Origin: an uncultured Methylococcaceae bacterium
Lineage (GTDB): Bacteria > Pseudomonadota > Gammaproteobacteria > Methylococcales > Methylomonadaceae
DNA length: 64,000 bases
Assembly (NCBI GenBank): GCA_903945605.1
Contig: CAJAWH010000067.1
Coordinates: 1 to 64,000 of the forward strand
Direction: 5' to 3'
In this document: positions 26,497 to 36,705 of the stretch, one piece after another
Position numbering within the stretch: position 1 is the stretch's first letter
Layout: every line of letters starts with the position of its first letter
The notes under the pieces: model-generated
Seen by the model: only the letters and a program-made list of their open reading frames with translations
What the model was told of the DNA's origin: nothing
The model's database searches: none
Made by a program: the position numbers and the translations under genes

Positions 26497-28806
26497 CTAA
26501 CGTTCATCCGTGGCATCAACCACACACAGTGCCGTCATATTGACAATGCGGCGCACAGTTGCCGATTCGGTCAATATATGTACCGGTTTGGCGCAGCCCA
26601 ATAGCACCGGGCCAATGGCAACACCATTGCCCGCCGCCACTTTCAGCAGGTTATAGGCAATATTGGCGGCATCAATATTGGGCAACACCAATAAGTTAGC
26701 CCCGCCTTTCAGTACGGTGTCGGGCACGGTCTTTTTCAATAGGTCAAAATCCAGTGCCTTGTCTCCGTGCATTTCGCCATCCACTTCCAATTCGGGTTCT
26801 TTGCTTTTGACGATAACCAAAGCATCACGCATTTTTTGGGCGGATTCGCTATTGCTGGAGCCAAAGTTAGAATGCGACAACAGCGCCACGCGGGGCACCA
26901 TGCCAAACAGACGTAATTCTTGTGCGGCTAGCAAAGTGATCTCGGCAATTTGTTCAGCACTGGGGTTTTCGTTGATATGGGTATCGACCAATACAATTTG
27001 CCGGTCGGTCAACACCAGACAGTTCATGGCGGCAAACACGCTAACGCCTTGACGCTTACCAAACACTTGGTCGATATAATGCAAATGCAAGGCAAATGTG
27101 CCAAAAGTGCCACAAATCATGCCGTCGGCATAGCCCTTATGAACCATCATCGCACCTATTAAGGTATGGCGGCGGCGCATTTCCAGTTTGGCATATTGTT
27201 CAGTGATGCCTTGGCGAACAGTCATAGCAAAATAGCTTTGCCAAAAGTCGGCATAGCGGTCATCGGTTTCGGGGTTGACCACCTGAAAATCAACACTGGG
27301 CTGGATACGCAAGCCAAATTTTTCAATTTGCTTTTGCAATACCAACGGGCGACCAATCAGGATGGGCTCAGCGAGCTGTTCATCTACAATAATTTGCACG
27401 GCGCGCAGTATCCGCTCATCTTCACCTTCAGCAAAAACAATGCGTTTTCTCGATGCCAAGGCTTTTTTGGCGTTTTGGAAAATTGGCCTCATAAAGGTGC
27501 TGCTGTGGTAAGCAAATTGTTGCAGGCGTTCTTTATAGGCAACCCTATCGGTGATAGGGCGGGAGGCCACGCCGGACAGTTCGGCGGCCCGGGCAACTGC
27601 CGGGGCGATCTGTACCATCAGCCGTGGGTCAAAGGGCAACGGAATCAGGTAGTCGGGGCCAAACGACAGATTGCTAATGCCGTAGGCACGGGCGACCACA
27701 TCGGATTGTTCGGCTTTCGCCAAATCCGCCAAGGCATGGACGGCGGCAATTTCCATGGTCCGGTTGACTGTTGTGGCACCACAATCGAGCGCACCCCGAA
27801 AAATATAAGGGAAACACAACACATTGTTGACTTGGTTCGGGTAATCGGAACGCCCAGTGGCAACAATGGCATCCTGACGCACGGCTTTGACTTCTTCCGG
27901 CAAAATCTCCGGGGTCGGGTTCGCCAAGGCCAAGACCAGTGGTTTTTCTGCCATTTTTTTGACCATGTCCGGCTTCAGCACGCCACCGGCTGACAGCCCC
28001 AAAAACACATCGGCATCGGTGATGACCTCAGCCAGTGTCCTGGCAGTTGTGTCTTGGGCAAAACGGGATTTTTCATCATCCATCAATTCCTGGCGGCCTT
28101 GATAGACGACACCCGCCAAATCGGTCACAAAGATGTTGGCTAACGGAAACCCCAAATCAACCAGTAAATCAAGACAGGCCAATGCCGCCGCCCCCGCACC
28201 TGACACCACCAGTTTGCATTGGGTGATGTCCTTGCCCACCACCTGCAAGCCGTTTAAGATAGCCGCACCGACAATAATGGCTGTACCATGCTGGTCGTCA
28301 TGGAATACCGGTATCGCCATACGTTCCCGCAACTTACGTTCGATATAAAAACATTCCGGTGCTTTGATGTCTTCCAAGTTGATGCCGCCAAAGGTGGGTT
28401 CAAGCGCGGCGATAATGTCACATAGCTTGTCCGGATCGGTTTCATTGACTTCGATGTCGAACACATCAATACCCGCAAATTTTTTAAACAATACCGCCTT
28501 GCCTTCCATCACCGGTTTGGCAGCTAACGGGCCAATATTGCCCAGACCCAACACCGCCGTGCCATTAGTGATCACCGCCACCAAGTTGCCACGGGCAGTG
28601 TAATTAAAAACGCGGGCAGGATCGCTGACGATTTCTTCACAAGCCGCCGCCACACCGGGCGAATAGGCCAATGCCAAATCGCGCTGATTGGCCAATTGTT
28701 TGGTGGGTGCAATGCTGATTTTGCCGGGCACCGGAAATTCGTGATATTCCAGTGCCGCTTGCCGCAATTGTTGGCGCGCGTCTTGATTATCTTCAGTTGC
28801 ACTCAT
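26497..28806 (-). CDS. maeB: NADP-dependent malic enzyme with C-terminal phosphotransacetylase-like domain
   Basis: A 769-residue two-domain protein. Residues 1 to about 430 are the malic enzyme (oxidative decarboxylation of malate to pyruvate): [65 protein letters not shown] and [15 protein letters not shown]. Residues about 440-765 are the phosphotransacetylase-like domain, usually regulatory in Mae[34 protein letters not shown] and [16 protein letters not shown]. Length and order are those of MaeB. The stop of rnd lies 3 bp upstream, so the two may be cotranscribed. Gives NADPH and pyruvate from the TCA cycle. Confidence 0.96.
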   Translation of the reverse strand: MSATEDNQDARQQLRQAALEYHEFPVPGKISIAPTKQLANQRDLALAYSPGVAAACEEIVSDPARVFNYTARGNLVAVITNGTAVLGLGNIGPLAAKPVMEGKAVLFKKFAGIDVFDIEVNETDPDKLCDIIAALEPTFGGINLEDIKAPECFYIERKLRERMAIPVFHDDQHGTAIIVGAAILNGLQVVGKDITQCKLVVSGAGAAALACLDLLVDLGFPLANIFVTDLAGVVYQGRQELMDDEKSRFAQDTTARTLAEVITDADVFLGLSAGGVLKPDMVKKMAEKPLVLALANPTPEILPEEVKAVRQDAIVATGRSDYPNQVNNVLCFPYIFRGALDCGATTVNRTMEIAAVHALADLAKAEQSDVVARAYGISNLSFGPDYLIPLPFDPRLMVQIAPAVARAAELSGVASRPITDRVAYKERLQQFAYHSSTFMRPIFQNAKKALASRKRIVFAEGEDERILRAVQIIVDEQLAEPILIGRPLVLQKQIEKFGLRIQPSVDFQVVNPETDDRYADFWQSYFAMTVRQGITEQYAKLEMRRRHTLIGAMMVHKGYADGMICGTFGTFALHLHYIDQVFGKRQGVSVFAAMNCLVLTDRQIVLVDTHINENPSAEQIAEITLLAAQELRLFGMVPRVALLSHSNFGSSNSESAQKMRDALVIVKSKEPELEVDGEMHGDKALDFDLLKKTVPDTVLKGGANLLVLPNIDAANIAYNLLKVAAGNGVAIGPVLLGCAKPVHILTESATVRRIVNMTALCVVDATDER

Positions 28807-28809
28807 AGT

Positions 28810-29979
28810 TCAAGCCTGTTGTTTGTGGATAATAGCCAATTTGTCGGAAGCGATACCCAAGGTCAGTTCGCCTTGCAATAGGCCAACCAACTCATTACCG
28901 GCCATGGCAAAACGCCATCCGTGCAGCAATGGGCAGTCGTCCGCTTCATTGTCATTGAACAGCAACACTTCCAAATCTTTGCGTGTGGCAAGGATGCTGG
29001 GGTTTAGTGAGTTTTCTTCCGCCCTAACCCGCACCAAGGCGGTCAATATGTCCAGTATGGCTTCTTGCTGTTGGCTTTTTTTGGCAGGGCGACCTTTTTC
29101 ATTGATCGGCAAAGGCGGACGGTTTTTGGCCTCATTGATCAATTGGCATAATTCTTTGCCATATTTATGCACCACCCGTTCATTAATACCACGCACGGCT
29201 GTCAATTCCGCTATTGAAGCAGGCTGTAACTTGGCCAAATCAAAAATCAGTTCATCACGCAGCAACCAACTTTTCGGGCGGTTTTCGGTTTGTGCATTGT
29301 GTTCGCGCCACTGGGTCACCGCTTGGACAATCGACAGCTGTTTGCCGGTCAACTTGTTCTTGCCTTTGATTTTCAACCATGCTTTTTCCGGATCAACCTC
29401 ATACAGCATGGGGTTGGACAATTCGGCGAAATCATGTTTTAGCCAATCAGTCCGCCCCAATTCATCAAGTTTTTGGATAATAATTTGATAAATCTGGCAC
29501 AGGTAAATGACATCATCCGCCGCATATTCTATTTGCGCCTCGGTTAGCGGGCGTTTGCTCCAATCGGCGCGGGTATGGGCTTTGTTGAGGTTGATGTTTA
29601 AAAAACTGGACACCAACATGGCGTAACCGGGATTATCCTGAAACCCCAATAAGGGAGCGGCAACCTGGGTGTCAAAAATCGGCTCGGGCAGCTTGCCGGT
29701 CAATTGGTAAAATATTTCCAAATCCTGCCTAGAAGAATGGAATACTTTAATAATGTTAGGGTTATAGATGGATGCAAACAGTTTGTCCAATTTGGGCAAG
29801 GCAATGGGATCAATGCAGGCCACCCAGTCAGGGGTGGCAATTTGCAGCAGGCAGAACATCGGGTAGTAGGTTTTTTCCCTGAGAAACTCGGTGTCCAGCG
29901 CAAGCCACGGGGCCTTGTCTATCGCCAAGCAAAGCGCGTCCAATTGTTCTGGGGTATTAACGTAATTGATCGATGTCAT
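28810..29979 (-). CDS. rnd: Ribonuclease D
   Basis: A 389-residue 3'-5' exoribonuclease that trims tRNA precursors. The DEDD motif residues are visible: ALDTEFLREKTYYPM (first D-E), VFHSSRQDLEIF (second D), and QIEYAADDVIYLCQIY (YxxxD). An HRDC domain follows (VTQWREHNAQ, VRGINERVVHKYGKEL). Its stop is 3 bp before the maeB start on the same strand. Confidence 0.94.
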   Translation of the reverse strand: MTSINYVNTPEQLDALCLAIDKAPWLALDTEFLREKTYYPMFCLLQIATPDWVACIDPIALPKLDKLFASIYNPNIIKVFHSSRQDLEIFYQLTGKLPEPIFDTQVAAPLLGFQDNPGYAMLVSSFLNINLNKAHTRADWSKRPLTEAQIEYAADDVIYLCQIYQIIIQKLDELGRTDWLKHDFAELSNPMLYEVDPEKAWLKIKGKNKLTGKQLSIVQAVTQWREHNAQTENRPKSWLLRDELIFDLAKLQPASIAELTAVRGINERVVHKYGKELCQLINEAKNRPPLPINEKGRPAKKSQQQEAILDILTALVRVRAEENSLNPSILATRKDLEVLLFNDNEADDCPLLHGWRFAMAGNELVGLLQGELTLGIASDKLAIIHKQQA

Positions 29980-30059
29980 AAGTTACTTAAGGGTAATCAT
30001 AAAAGGGAGGGGGCTATTGCTTGCCCAATGTGGCTTGGGCAGGGTATGCAGCAGCGTAT

Positions 30060-30659
30060 TCAGACAGTCTTACTGATAGCCTGCTCGGCCTTGGCTTGTG
30101 GCACTTTACCGGCGGCAGTCGGCTTGCTGCTTTGGGCACGCGCTTTCGCGCGTTTTTTATTACGGCCCTTGACCCGTTTTATATCAAGTTGACGTCCGTT
30201 GATTTCCACGCACTTCAAATGTTGAAAAATGTCCGGCGGCATCGCATCCGGCAAATCAATTAAAGTATATAAGCCGTGGATATTAATGTTATTGATATTG
30301 TTTTTGTCAACACCGGACTCTTCCACCAACACTTTTTTTAATGCTTCCACGTCAAGCTGATGGCGGCTACCAATGTCCAAGCGATAACGCACCATTTTAA
30401 TGGCTGGTTTAATGGCAGAGGCCATAGCTGGCATTGGCTTACCAGAAACCGTTGGCGCTTTATCGGCAACTTGTTGCAGAAGATGCAACAAAGCGGCGGC
30501 ACAATCCAACACATCCACACCCAACTCTTCCGCCAGCGCGCCTATTTGTTCCCGCTGATCCGTTAACCCGCCTTGATCTAAGGCTATCCGCAAGCGTTGG
30601 GCCAAGCGCGAACGGTTAGGGTCGGCAAACTGACCGACTGGGTTAGGGGTAATATCCAT
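30060..30659 (-). CDS. Stand-alone DbpA-type RNA-binding domain protein
   Basis: A 199-residue protein with no helicase domain. Residues 15-80 are helical, like the C-terminal extension of DEAD-box helicases (RLAQRLRIALDQGGLTDQRE, ALAEELGVDVLDCAAALLHL). Residues about 90-165 are a DbpA RNA-binding fold: VRYRLDIGSRHQLDVEALKK, then GVDKNNINNINIHGLYTLID, then LKCVEINGRQLDI. The tail is Lys/Arg-rich (KGRNKKRAKARAQSSK). The same fold in helicases binds 23S rRNA or other structured RNA; free-standing versions are less studied. ATG at 30659 follows AAAGGAAG; longer readings add non-conserved sequence. Confidence 0.7.
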   Translation of the reverse strand: MDITPNPVGQFADPNRSRLAQRLRIALDQGGLTDQREQIGALAEELGVDVLDCAAALLHLLQQVADKAPTVSGKPMPAMASAIKPAIKMVRYRLDIGSRHQLDVEALKKVLVEESGVDKNNINNINIHGLYTLIDLPDAMPPDIFQHLKCVEINGRQLDIKRVKGRNKKRAKARAQSSKPTAAGKVPQAKAEQAISKTV

Positions 30660-30832
30660 GCTTCCTTTAAAAAATCGTGGGGGGCAACCATTACAATGGT
30701 TGCGTAAAAATTCTCTGGAATGTTGCTCTGCTGCCATACAACTTTCCGCGTGGGCAAACAAAACGTGTCCACGTTGTTTCAATCGCTTTGCGAAGCACCT
30801 GCGCTTTGGTGTTTAAGCACCGTTAATTGCCA

Positions 30833-32158
30833 TTACAACTTGCTTTCGTTGATCTCGACATAGGCTTCATCACGTAAACGCCTAATCCATAACTCGGTTT
30901 CTTCTTCTATTTTACGCTTACGGATGGCATCCTTAATCAAGTTCTTTTTGTAATCTTGGCTGTTGTCTTTGTTTTCCCTGTCCAATACTTGGATTAAATG
31001 CCAACCGAATTGGGTTTGCACGGGTTCACTGATGTCATTAATGGCCAGTTTGTTCATGGTCTCTTCAAAAGGCTTGACCAAATCGCCCGGCCCCACCCAA
31101 TCGAGCGAGCCGCCTTTTAAAGCCGATCCTTTATCATCAGAATTGACCCGGGCCAAAGCCCCAAAATCCTCCCCTGCCTTAATACGGGACTTAATCGCCA
31201 ACAACCGCTTACGTGCCTCGTTATCATCAACCAATTCATTGGTTTTTATCAGTATATGCCGAACTTTTGTTTTGGTGATGACATGGTTGTCCAAGCCTTT
31301 AATGGCCAGCATTTTAATGATATGGAATCCGCTTGGGCTACGGATAGCATCCGACACATCCCCCTTGGCCATGTGCACCACAATATCAGAAAACAACGAC
31401 GGCAGATTACCCTGCGTACGCCAACCCAAATCGCCGCCCTTAAGTGCGTTATTATCATTGGAAGAACTGATGGCGGTTTGCGCAAAATCTTGTCCGGCAC
31501 GGAGCTTTTTAACGAGTGCTTCAGCTTTTTTCTGGGCTTCTTGTATTTCTATAGCAGATGCCGCCTCTTTTACGGCAATCAGGATATGCCCCAGATGATA
31601 TTGCACAGCCTCTTCGCCAATTTTTTCCTGGGTCTCTTCATAATGCTCCACTTCCTTGTCACTAACCTTGATACGACCGCCAATTTCTCGCCCACGCAGT
31701 TGATTCACGCTAATTTCGTTGCGCATATTGTCCAAAAAAGTCTGGAAAGATATGCCTTGCCGCTCCAGTTCTGCACGAAATTCATCAAGGCTCATATTAT
31801 TACGTTGGGCAATATCCGCCACCGCACTGTTCAACATTTCATCGCTGACACTGATACCCGCCCTTTCCGCCAATTGCCGCTGCAATTTTTCAACAATCAT
31901 TTTTTCCAGCACTTGCTTGCGCAACACATAGTCGGGTGGCATTTGTGTGCCACTGGCCTCAATCCTTTGTTTAATGGTAGCTACTTCTTTGTGCAGTTCG
32001 CTGCTCAAAATGACATCATCCTCAACAATGGCAACCACTTCATCCAATATTTCGGCGTGAAGGTTGACGCTGCCGAACCCACCTAACGCGAATAAAATGA
32101 CCAGCACCGTAAAACGGATAAAAATCATAAGCCTACAATGTGGGTTTTTCATAACCAT
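30833..32158 (-). CDS. surA: Periplasmic chaperone and peptidyl-prolyl isomerase SurA
   Basis: A 441-residue periplasmic foldase for outer-membrane proteins. Signal peptide (MIFIRFTVLVILFALGGFG), a SurA N-terminal domain (LDEVVAIVEDDVILSSEL, SLDEFRAELERQGISFQTF), and two PpiC parvulin domains (YHLGHILIAVKEAA...GGDLGWRTQGNLP; VRHILIKTNELVDD...GGSLDWVGPGDL). Starts at 32158 (MVMKNPH, after AAAAGAG), 32152 or 32128 are possible; the first two overlap the end of lptD. lptD-surA adjacency is classic. Confidence 0.95.
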   Translation of the reverse strand: MVMKNPHCRLMIFIRFTVLVILFALGGFGSVNLHAEILDEVVAIVEDDVILSSELHKEVATIKQRIEASGTQMPPDYVLRKQVLEKMIVEKLQRQLAERAGISVSDEMLNSAVADIAQRNNMSLDEFRAELERQGISFQTFLDNMRNEISVNQLRGREIGGRIKVSDKEVEHYEETQEKIGEEAVQYHLGHILIAVKEAASAIEIQEAQKKAEALVKKLRAGQDFAQTAISSSNDNNALKGGDLGWRTQGNLPSLFSDIVVHMAKGDVSDAIRSPSGFHIIKMLAIKGLDNHVITKTKVRHILIKTNELVDDNEARKRLLAIKSRIKAGEDFGALARVNSDDKGSALKGGSLDWVGPGDLVKPFEETMNKLAINDISEPVQTQFGWHLIQVLDRENKDNSQDYKKNLIKDAIRKRKIEEETELWIRRLRDEAYVEINESKL

Positions 32159-34907
32159 AAACACTCTTTTGAAAAAATCTGTCCAATTTTTCGCCCACAC
32201 CGCTCAAACCTTTAAATTCAAGTTGAAAAAATACCCCCGTCTGCGACGTGCCAGTGACTTGATTGACACCGTCAATGGTCGTGGTGTTAAGGCTATACAG
32301 GTAATTCCTGACCATGACCCGGAAACGCCAACAACAATTCTCTTTTTCCAATCCTAAAAAACCGTCTTGGGTCTTATGATACAACCAAGAATACTGCCAA
32401 CGGCCCACCACAGACCACTGTTGGGCTATCGGCCAATGCGTAGAAAAATCCGTTTGGGTAAGGTCGGTGCTATGGTCAGGAACCAATGGGTTTTTCCGGT
32501 ATAAATAGCCCAAGTTGATCACTTCGCCCGGTTGCCTGACAAAATGCACCGTAGCCTTGCTACGGACAAATTCTTTGCTTTGCGGATCCCATTGCAAACC
32601 GGAATCGACCGCTATATGCTGGTTAATTTGGCTGCTCAGCTCCCCTACTAGCGGCGAATAAGCACTGGTTTCAACAGGGCTTTGCTTCAACACGCCATTG
32701 TCGAAATAAGGTGCGGTCACGTCGCGGTTTTGGAAATAGAAAATCTCACCGACGTTGAACTTCAATGTTTCCAAGCCAGTGGCTGGGTCTAGCAGACGCG
32801 AAGTCAATGCGGCACTGACTTGGTTGGCATCTTGTATCCGGTCCATACCGCTGAAACGGTTTTCCCTAAACAGGCTGGCAAACCAAAAATCGTATATTGA
32901 GCTGTCAAACACGGGGATGTTGCTCTGGTTTTGTCTTGGCACATATAAATAAAACAACCTAGGCTCAAGTGTATGGGTTTTCTTTGCCCCATCCCAGTTC
33001 ACATCGCGTTCAAATTGCATGCCGCTATCAAAAGAAAAAATGGGTATCGTCCGGTTGATTTGGTCGGGCGTTCCTGCCGCTTGATTACTCAGAAAATATT
33101 CCGAATGCTGCACTGACATCTTGGGGGTCATGTAAGTGCTGGCCGATTTTAGCGGTAAGCTCAATGACGGCCTTAAATTGATACGCTGTCCTTGCACCAA
33201 ATTAGCATGTTGGAAATTGACCGTTTCCGTATCCAAGGACGCATAAACAGGCATACCTTCAAAGGCATGGTTAAGGTTCAGGTTTACTTGCGGCAATTTT
33301 GTATAGGGCAAGGCAAAACCTTTCAAGGTAGAATTGAGCGACTGGTAAGTTTCAAAACGGGTGGTTAAAGCCAAGCCTTCGCGGACATAATTGGCATCGG
33401 CGGAACTTTTCACAAAACTGGAATAGGGCGAAATAAGGGCATTGCCCAATTCACTGAAAAAATTGTTATCGGACACATAATTCAAATCCACATTGGTATA
33501 AAGATTAGGGGTAAATTTAGTGCTGTTTTTAAGCCCACCCAAATACCGCGATTTTTTCAGAATGGTGTCTTCAGGCAAATATTCCAAGTTTAATGTGCTA
33601 TTGGTGATTTCATTTATGTACCGGAAATTACCCGTCATCAACACCCCCCTTTTGGCAAAATAGCGAGGGGTCAAAGTAGCGTCATAGTTAGGGGCAATAT
33701 TCCAATAATACGGCAAAGAGGCATTAAAGCCACTGATTTGCGTGGTGCCGTAAGAAGCTGACAAAAAGCCTGACTGCCGACGGTTGTCAGTAGGGAAGGA
33801 GAGGTAGGGCGTATAGAAAATAGGCGCGCCCTTAAACTCCACAAAGGCGTTTTTTGCCGCCCCTTTACCCGTTTCCTTATTAATCTTTAACTCAGAAGCA
33901 TGGATTGCCCAGTCTTGGTTACCGGGACGGCAGCTGGTGTAAGTGACATCATGGTAACGGGACAAAAATTTATTGTCGCGAAAAAATGCTTTGGCAAAAC
34001 CGCGCAGCGGCGTTTCCGGCACAACGAACAGGGTATCCCTTAACACGGCTTGGTCGGATGCAAGCTTGATGGTAGCGGTGTCACTATGCACAGCCAATTC
34101 GTTCTCGCTGTAATAAACATTACCGTGCAGCTCCAGCGTTTGGGAAACGCTATCATAATTGGCAGTATGCGAGGAAGCGCGTTGGTCAGCGCGTTGCATC
34201 TCCACATCACCATAATAATTGCCGATTTCGTTGTCGAATATCTCAGAATAATCCGATTTGACATCAAGTGGCGAATTCTGCCGATAATTTTCGGCTGCTG
34301 GCGAATGGTTTTTTTTTCTCAGCCGAACCAAACAATTGCGCCAAGGGTCTGCCTTAAAACGCGTCGTTAAGTTACGGAAAATGGCTTCTTGTTCGGGCGG
34401 GAAAGCAGGGGACAATAAACTTACACCAAAAAGCCCCCTAGTCTCTTCCCCATTAGCACTGTCTGGCTGCGGAGAACAACCAGCTTGCCCACAGGTTTGT
34501 TCTGATGGTTGGACGGCACTATCCTTGGCAACCGCTGGTGCTTGTTCTGGAGGCTGAACGGCACTAACCTTACCAGTTGTAGGGGCTTGTTCAGGCGACT
34601 GCACGGCACTGTCCTTAGCTACTGGCACTGGTTTTGGCAGCTGGGGCGGTGCTTGCAGTTGCGGAGCGGCAGGCGTAAAAAAAGAAGGTGGCTGTTGCCG
34701 TGCCTTCACCACCGGCTGGTCATCCAAAACTGGCGGGGCAACCGGAGGTTCTACCGAAGCGGGTTGGTTGCCAGGTGCTTGTGTATCACCCAAACATATC
34801 CATTGCTGGGTATTTTTATCTTGTCGGCAGTTCCATGAGCCATCGTCGGCAAAACTGACAGATTCGCTAAGTATAGGCAAAAAAACCAGAAATAGGCGGC
34901 GAAACAT
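32133..34907 (-). CDS. lptD: LPS-assembly outer membrane protein LptD
   Basis: A 924-residue outer-membrane beta-barrel that inserts lipopolysaccharide with LptE. It has a signal peptide (MFRRLFLVFLPILSESVSFA), a long Pro/Gln-rich low-complexity segment with a 15-residue repeat (about residues 90-140), an OstA/LptA-like jellyroll (EIFDNEIGNYYGDVEMQRAD, LHGNVYYSENELAVHSDTAT), and a 26-stranded-type barrel with the LptD core (FYTPYLSFPTDNRRQSGFLS). Cysteines that may form the LptD disulfides include CGQAGC and CCWRF. ATG at 34907 is chosen; the longer reading starts with TTG. Divergent from amgK. Confidence 0.95.
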   Translation of the reverse strand: MFRRLFLVFLPILSESVSFADDGSWNCRQDKNTQQWICLGDTQAPGNQPASVEPPVAPPVLDDQPVVKARQQPPSFFTPAAPQLQAPPQLPKPVPVAKDSAVQSPEQAPTTGKVSAVQPPEQAPAVAKDSAVQPSEQTCGQAGCSPQPDSANGEETRGLFGVSLLSPAFPPEQEAIFRNLTTRFKADPWRNCLVRLRKKNHSPAAENYRQNSPLDVKSDYSEIFDNEIGNYYGDVEMQRADQRASSHTANYDSVSQTLELHGNVYYSENELAVHSDTATIKLASDQAVLRDTLFVVPETPLRGFAKAFFRDNKFLSRYHDVTYTSCRPGNQDWAIHASELKINKETGKGAAKNAFVEFKGAPIFYTPYLSFPTDNRRQSGFLSASYGTTQISGFNASLPYYWNIAPNYDATLTPRYFAKRGVLMTGNFRYINEITNSTLNLEYLPEDTILKKSRYLGGLKNSTKFTPNLYTNVDLNYVSDNNFFSELGNALISPYSSFVKSSADANYVREGLALTTRFETYQSLNSTLKGFALPYTKLPQVNLNLNHAFEGMPVYASLDTETVNFQHANLVQGQRINLRPSLSLPLKSASTYMTPKMSVQHSEYFLSNQAAGTPDQINRTIPIFSFDSGMQFERDVNWDGAKKTHTLEPRLFYLYVPRQNQSNIPVFDSSIYDFWFASLFRENRFSGMDRIQDANQVSAALTSRLLDPATGLETLKFNVGEIFYFQNRDVTAPYFDNGVLKQSPVETSAYSPLVGELSSQINQHIAVDSGLQWDPQSKEFVRSKATVHFVRQPGEVINLGYLYRKNPLVPDHSTDLTQTDFSTHWPIAQQWSVVGRWQYSWLYHKTQDGFLGLEKENCCWRFRVMVRNYLYSLNTTTIDGVNQVTGTSQTGVFFQLEFKGLSGVGEKLDRFFQKSVYGYEKPTL
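34498..34632. repeat. Three 45-bp tandem repeats inside lptD
   Basis: The motif tgttc...ggacggcactatcctt recurs at exactly 45-bp spacing (starting near 34498, 34543 and 34588). On the minus strand each unit encodes a 15-residue repeat of the type EQAP-x-x-x-K-x-SAVQ-P. Confidence 0.75.
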
Positions 34908-35013
34908 AGAGGATATAAGTTTATTGGCGGAATAGATCAACTATCGATAGAATGCAAGCTAGCCATTCTACCTTAAAATCAACACACCATTATAACTAAT
35001 CTGTCCGAACACA

Positions 35014-36003
35014 ATGATACTTACCGACTTGCGGATAATCGCCCTAAAAGACTGGCTAGAAAACGACCTGTTACTGGACATCAGCGATTTTTACCCCGCC
35101 TCCAGCGATGCCAGCTTCAGGCGTTACTTTAGGGTGGTCACGCCAACTGCCAGCCTGATTGCCATGGACGCGCCGCCCGACAAAGAAAATTGCGCGCCTT
35201 TCATACACGTTGCGGGCTTAATGGCAGCGGCTGGCGTTAAAGTGCCGCAAATTTATCAACAAAACCTTCAAGATGGTTTTTTGCTGCTGGAAGATTTTGG
35301 CCTTTATTGCCTGCTCGACCAGCTTAATGCCGGCACGGTAGCAAACCTGTACGGCAACGCGCTCGATAGCTTGTTCAAACTACAAGCAAACACCAGCATC
35401 CACAACAGCGGCCTGCCCAGTTATGACCTGGCCTTGTTGGTCAGGGAGCTGTCCATTTTTACAGAGTGGTTCATCCAACAGCATTTGGGGCAATCCCTGC
35501 CCGAACAGCTATGGCAATCTGTGTGCGACACGCTAACTGCTTCCGCCCTCGAACAACCACTTAGCTGCGTACACCGGGATTTCCATTCGCGCAACCTGAT
35601 GGTTTTGGCGGCAGATACTTCGCCGGGCGTGATTGATTTTCAGGATGCGGTGATTGGCCCGATCACTTATGATCTGGTTTCATTGCTACGGGATTGCTAT
35701 ATCGCCTGGCCACCGGCATTGGTCGGCAGTTTCAGGGATAACTACCACCAAAGGCTGTTGGCAGCACACTTACTGGACTGTGATGCGGAACAATTTCGGC
35801 GTTGGTTCGATTTAATGGGAATGCAACGCCACCTGAAAGCCGTGGGCATTTTTTCACGCCTGCACTGGCGGGATGGCAAATCGCATTACCTCAACGATAT
35901 TCCGCGCACCTTAAATTATATTGTGCAGGTCTGCACCTTCTACCCTGAACTGACCGAGTTTGGCGGATATTTGCAGCAACAGGTGTTGCCATCATTAGAT
36001 TGA
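35014..36003 (+). CDS. amgK: N-acetylmuramate/N-acetylglucosamine kinase, AmgK-like
   Basis: A 329-residue aminoglycoside-phosphotransferase-fold kinase. The catalytic loop CVHRDFHSRNLMV and the metal-binding GVIDFQDAVIGPITYDL are visible at about residues 185-225. In Pseudomonas, AmgK phosphorylates recycled MurNAc at C1, bypassing de novo UDP-MurNAc synthesis. It is 15 bp upstream of the MurU-like gene and divergent from lptD-surA, the same arrangement as in Pseudomonas, which supports the assignment beyond a generic phosphotransferase. Confidence 0.9.
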   Translation: MILTDLRIIALKDWLENDLLLDISDFYPASSDASFRRYFRVVTPTASLIAMDAPPDKENCAPFIHVAGLMAAAGVKVPQIYQQNLQDGFLLLEDFGLYCLLDQLNAGTVANLYGNALDSLFKLQANTSIHNSGLPSYDLALLVRELSIFTEWFIQQHLGQSLPEQLWQSVCDTLTASALEQPLSCVHRDFHSRNLMVLAADTSPGVIDFQDAVIGPITYDLVSLLRDCYIAWPPALVGSFRDNYHQRLLAAHLLDCDAEQFRRWFDLMGMQRHLKAVGIFSRLHWRDGKSHYLNDIPRTLNYIVQVCTFYPELTEFGGYLQQQVLPSLD

Positions 36004-36012
36004 CCTAAATAA

Positions 36013-36684
<672 letters not shown>

Positions 36685-36705
36685 TGCCTCCTCTCTACGA
36701 CACCT

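Noticed and set aside
27166-27993. 275-residue plus-strand open frame opposite the malic enzyme
   Set aside because: Antisense to the well-conserved maeB; no ribosome-binding site or family match.
31256-32086. 276-residue plus-strand open frame opposite surA
   Set aside because: Antisense shadow of surA; no recognisable motif.
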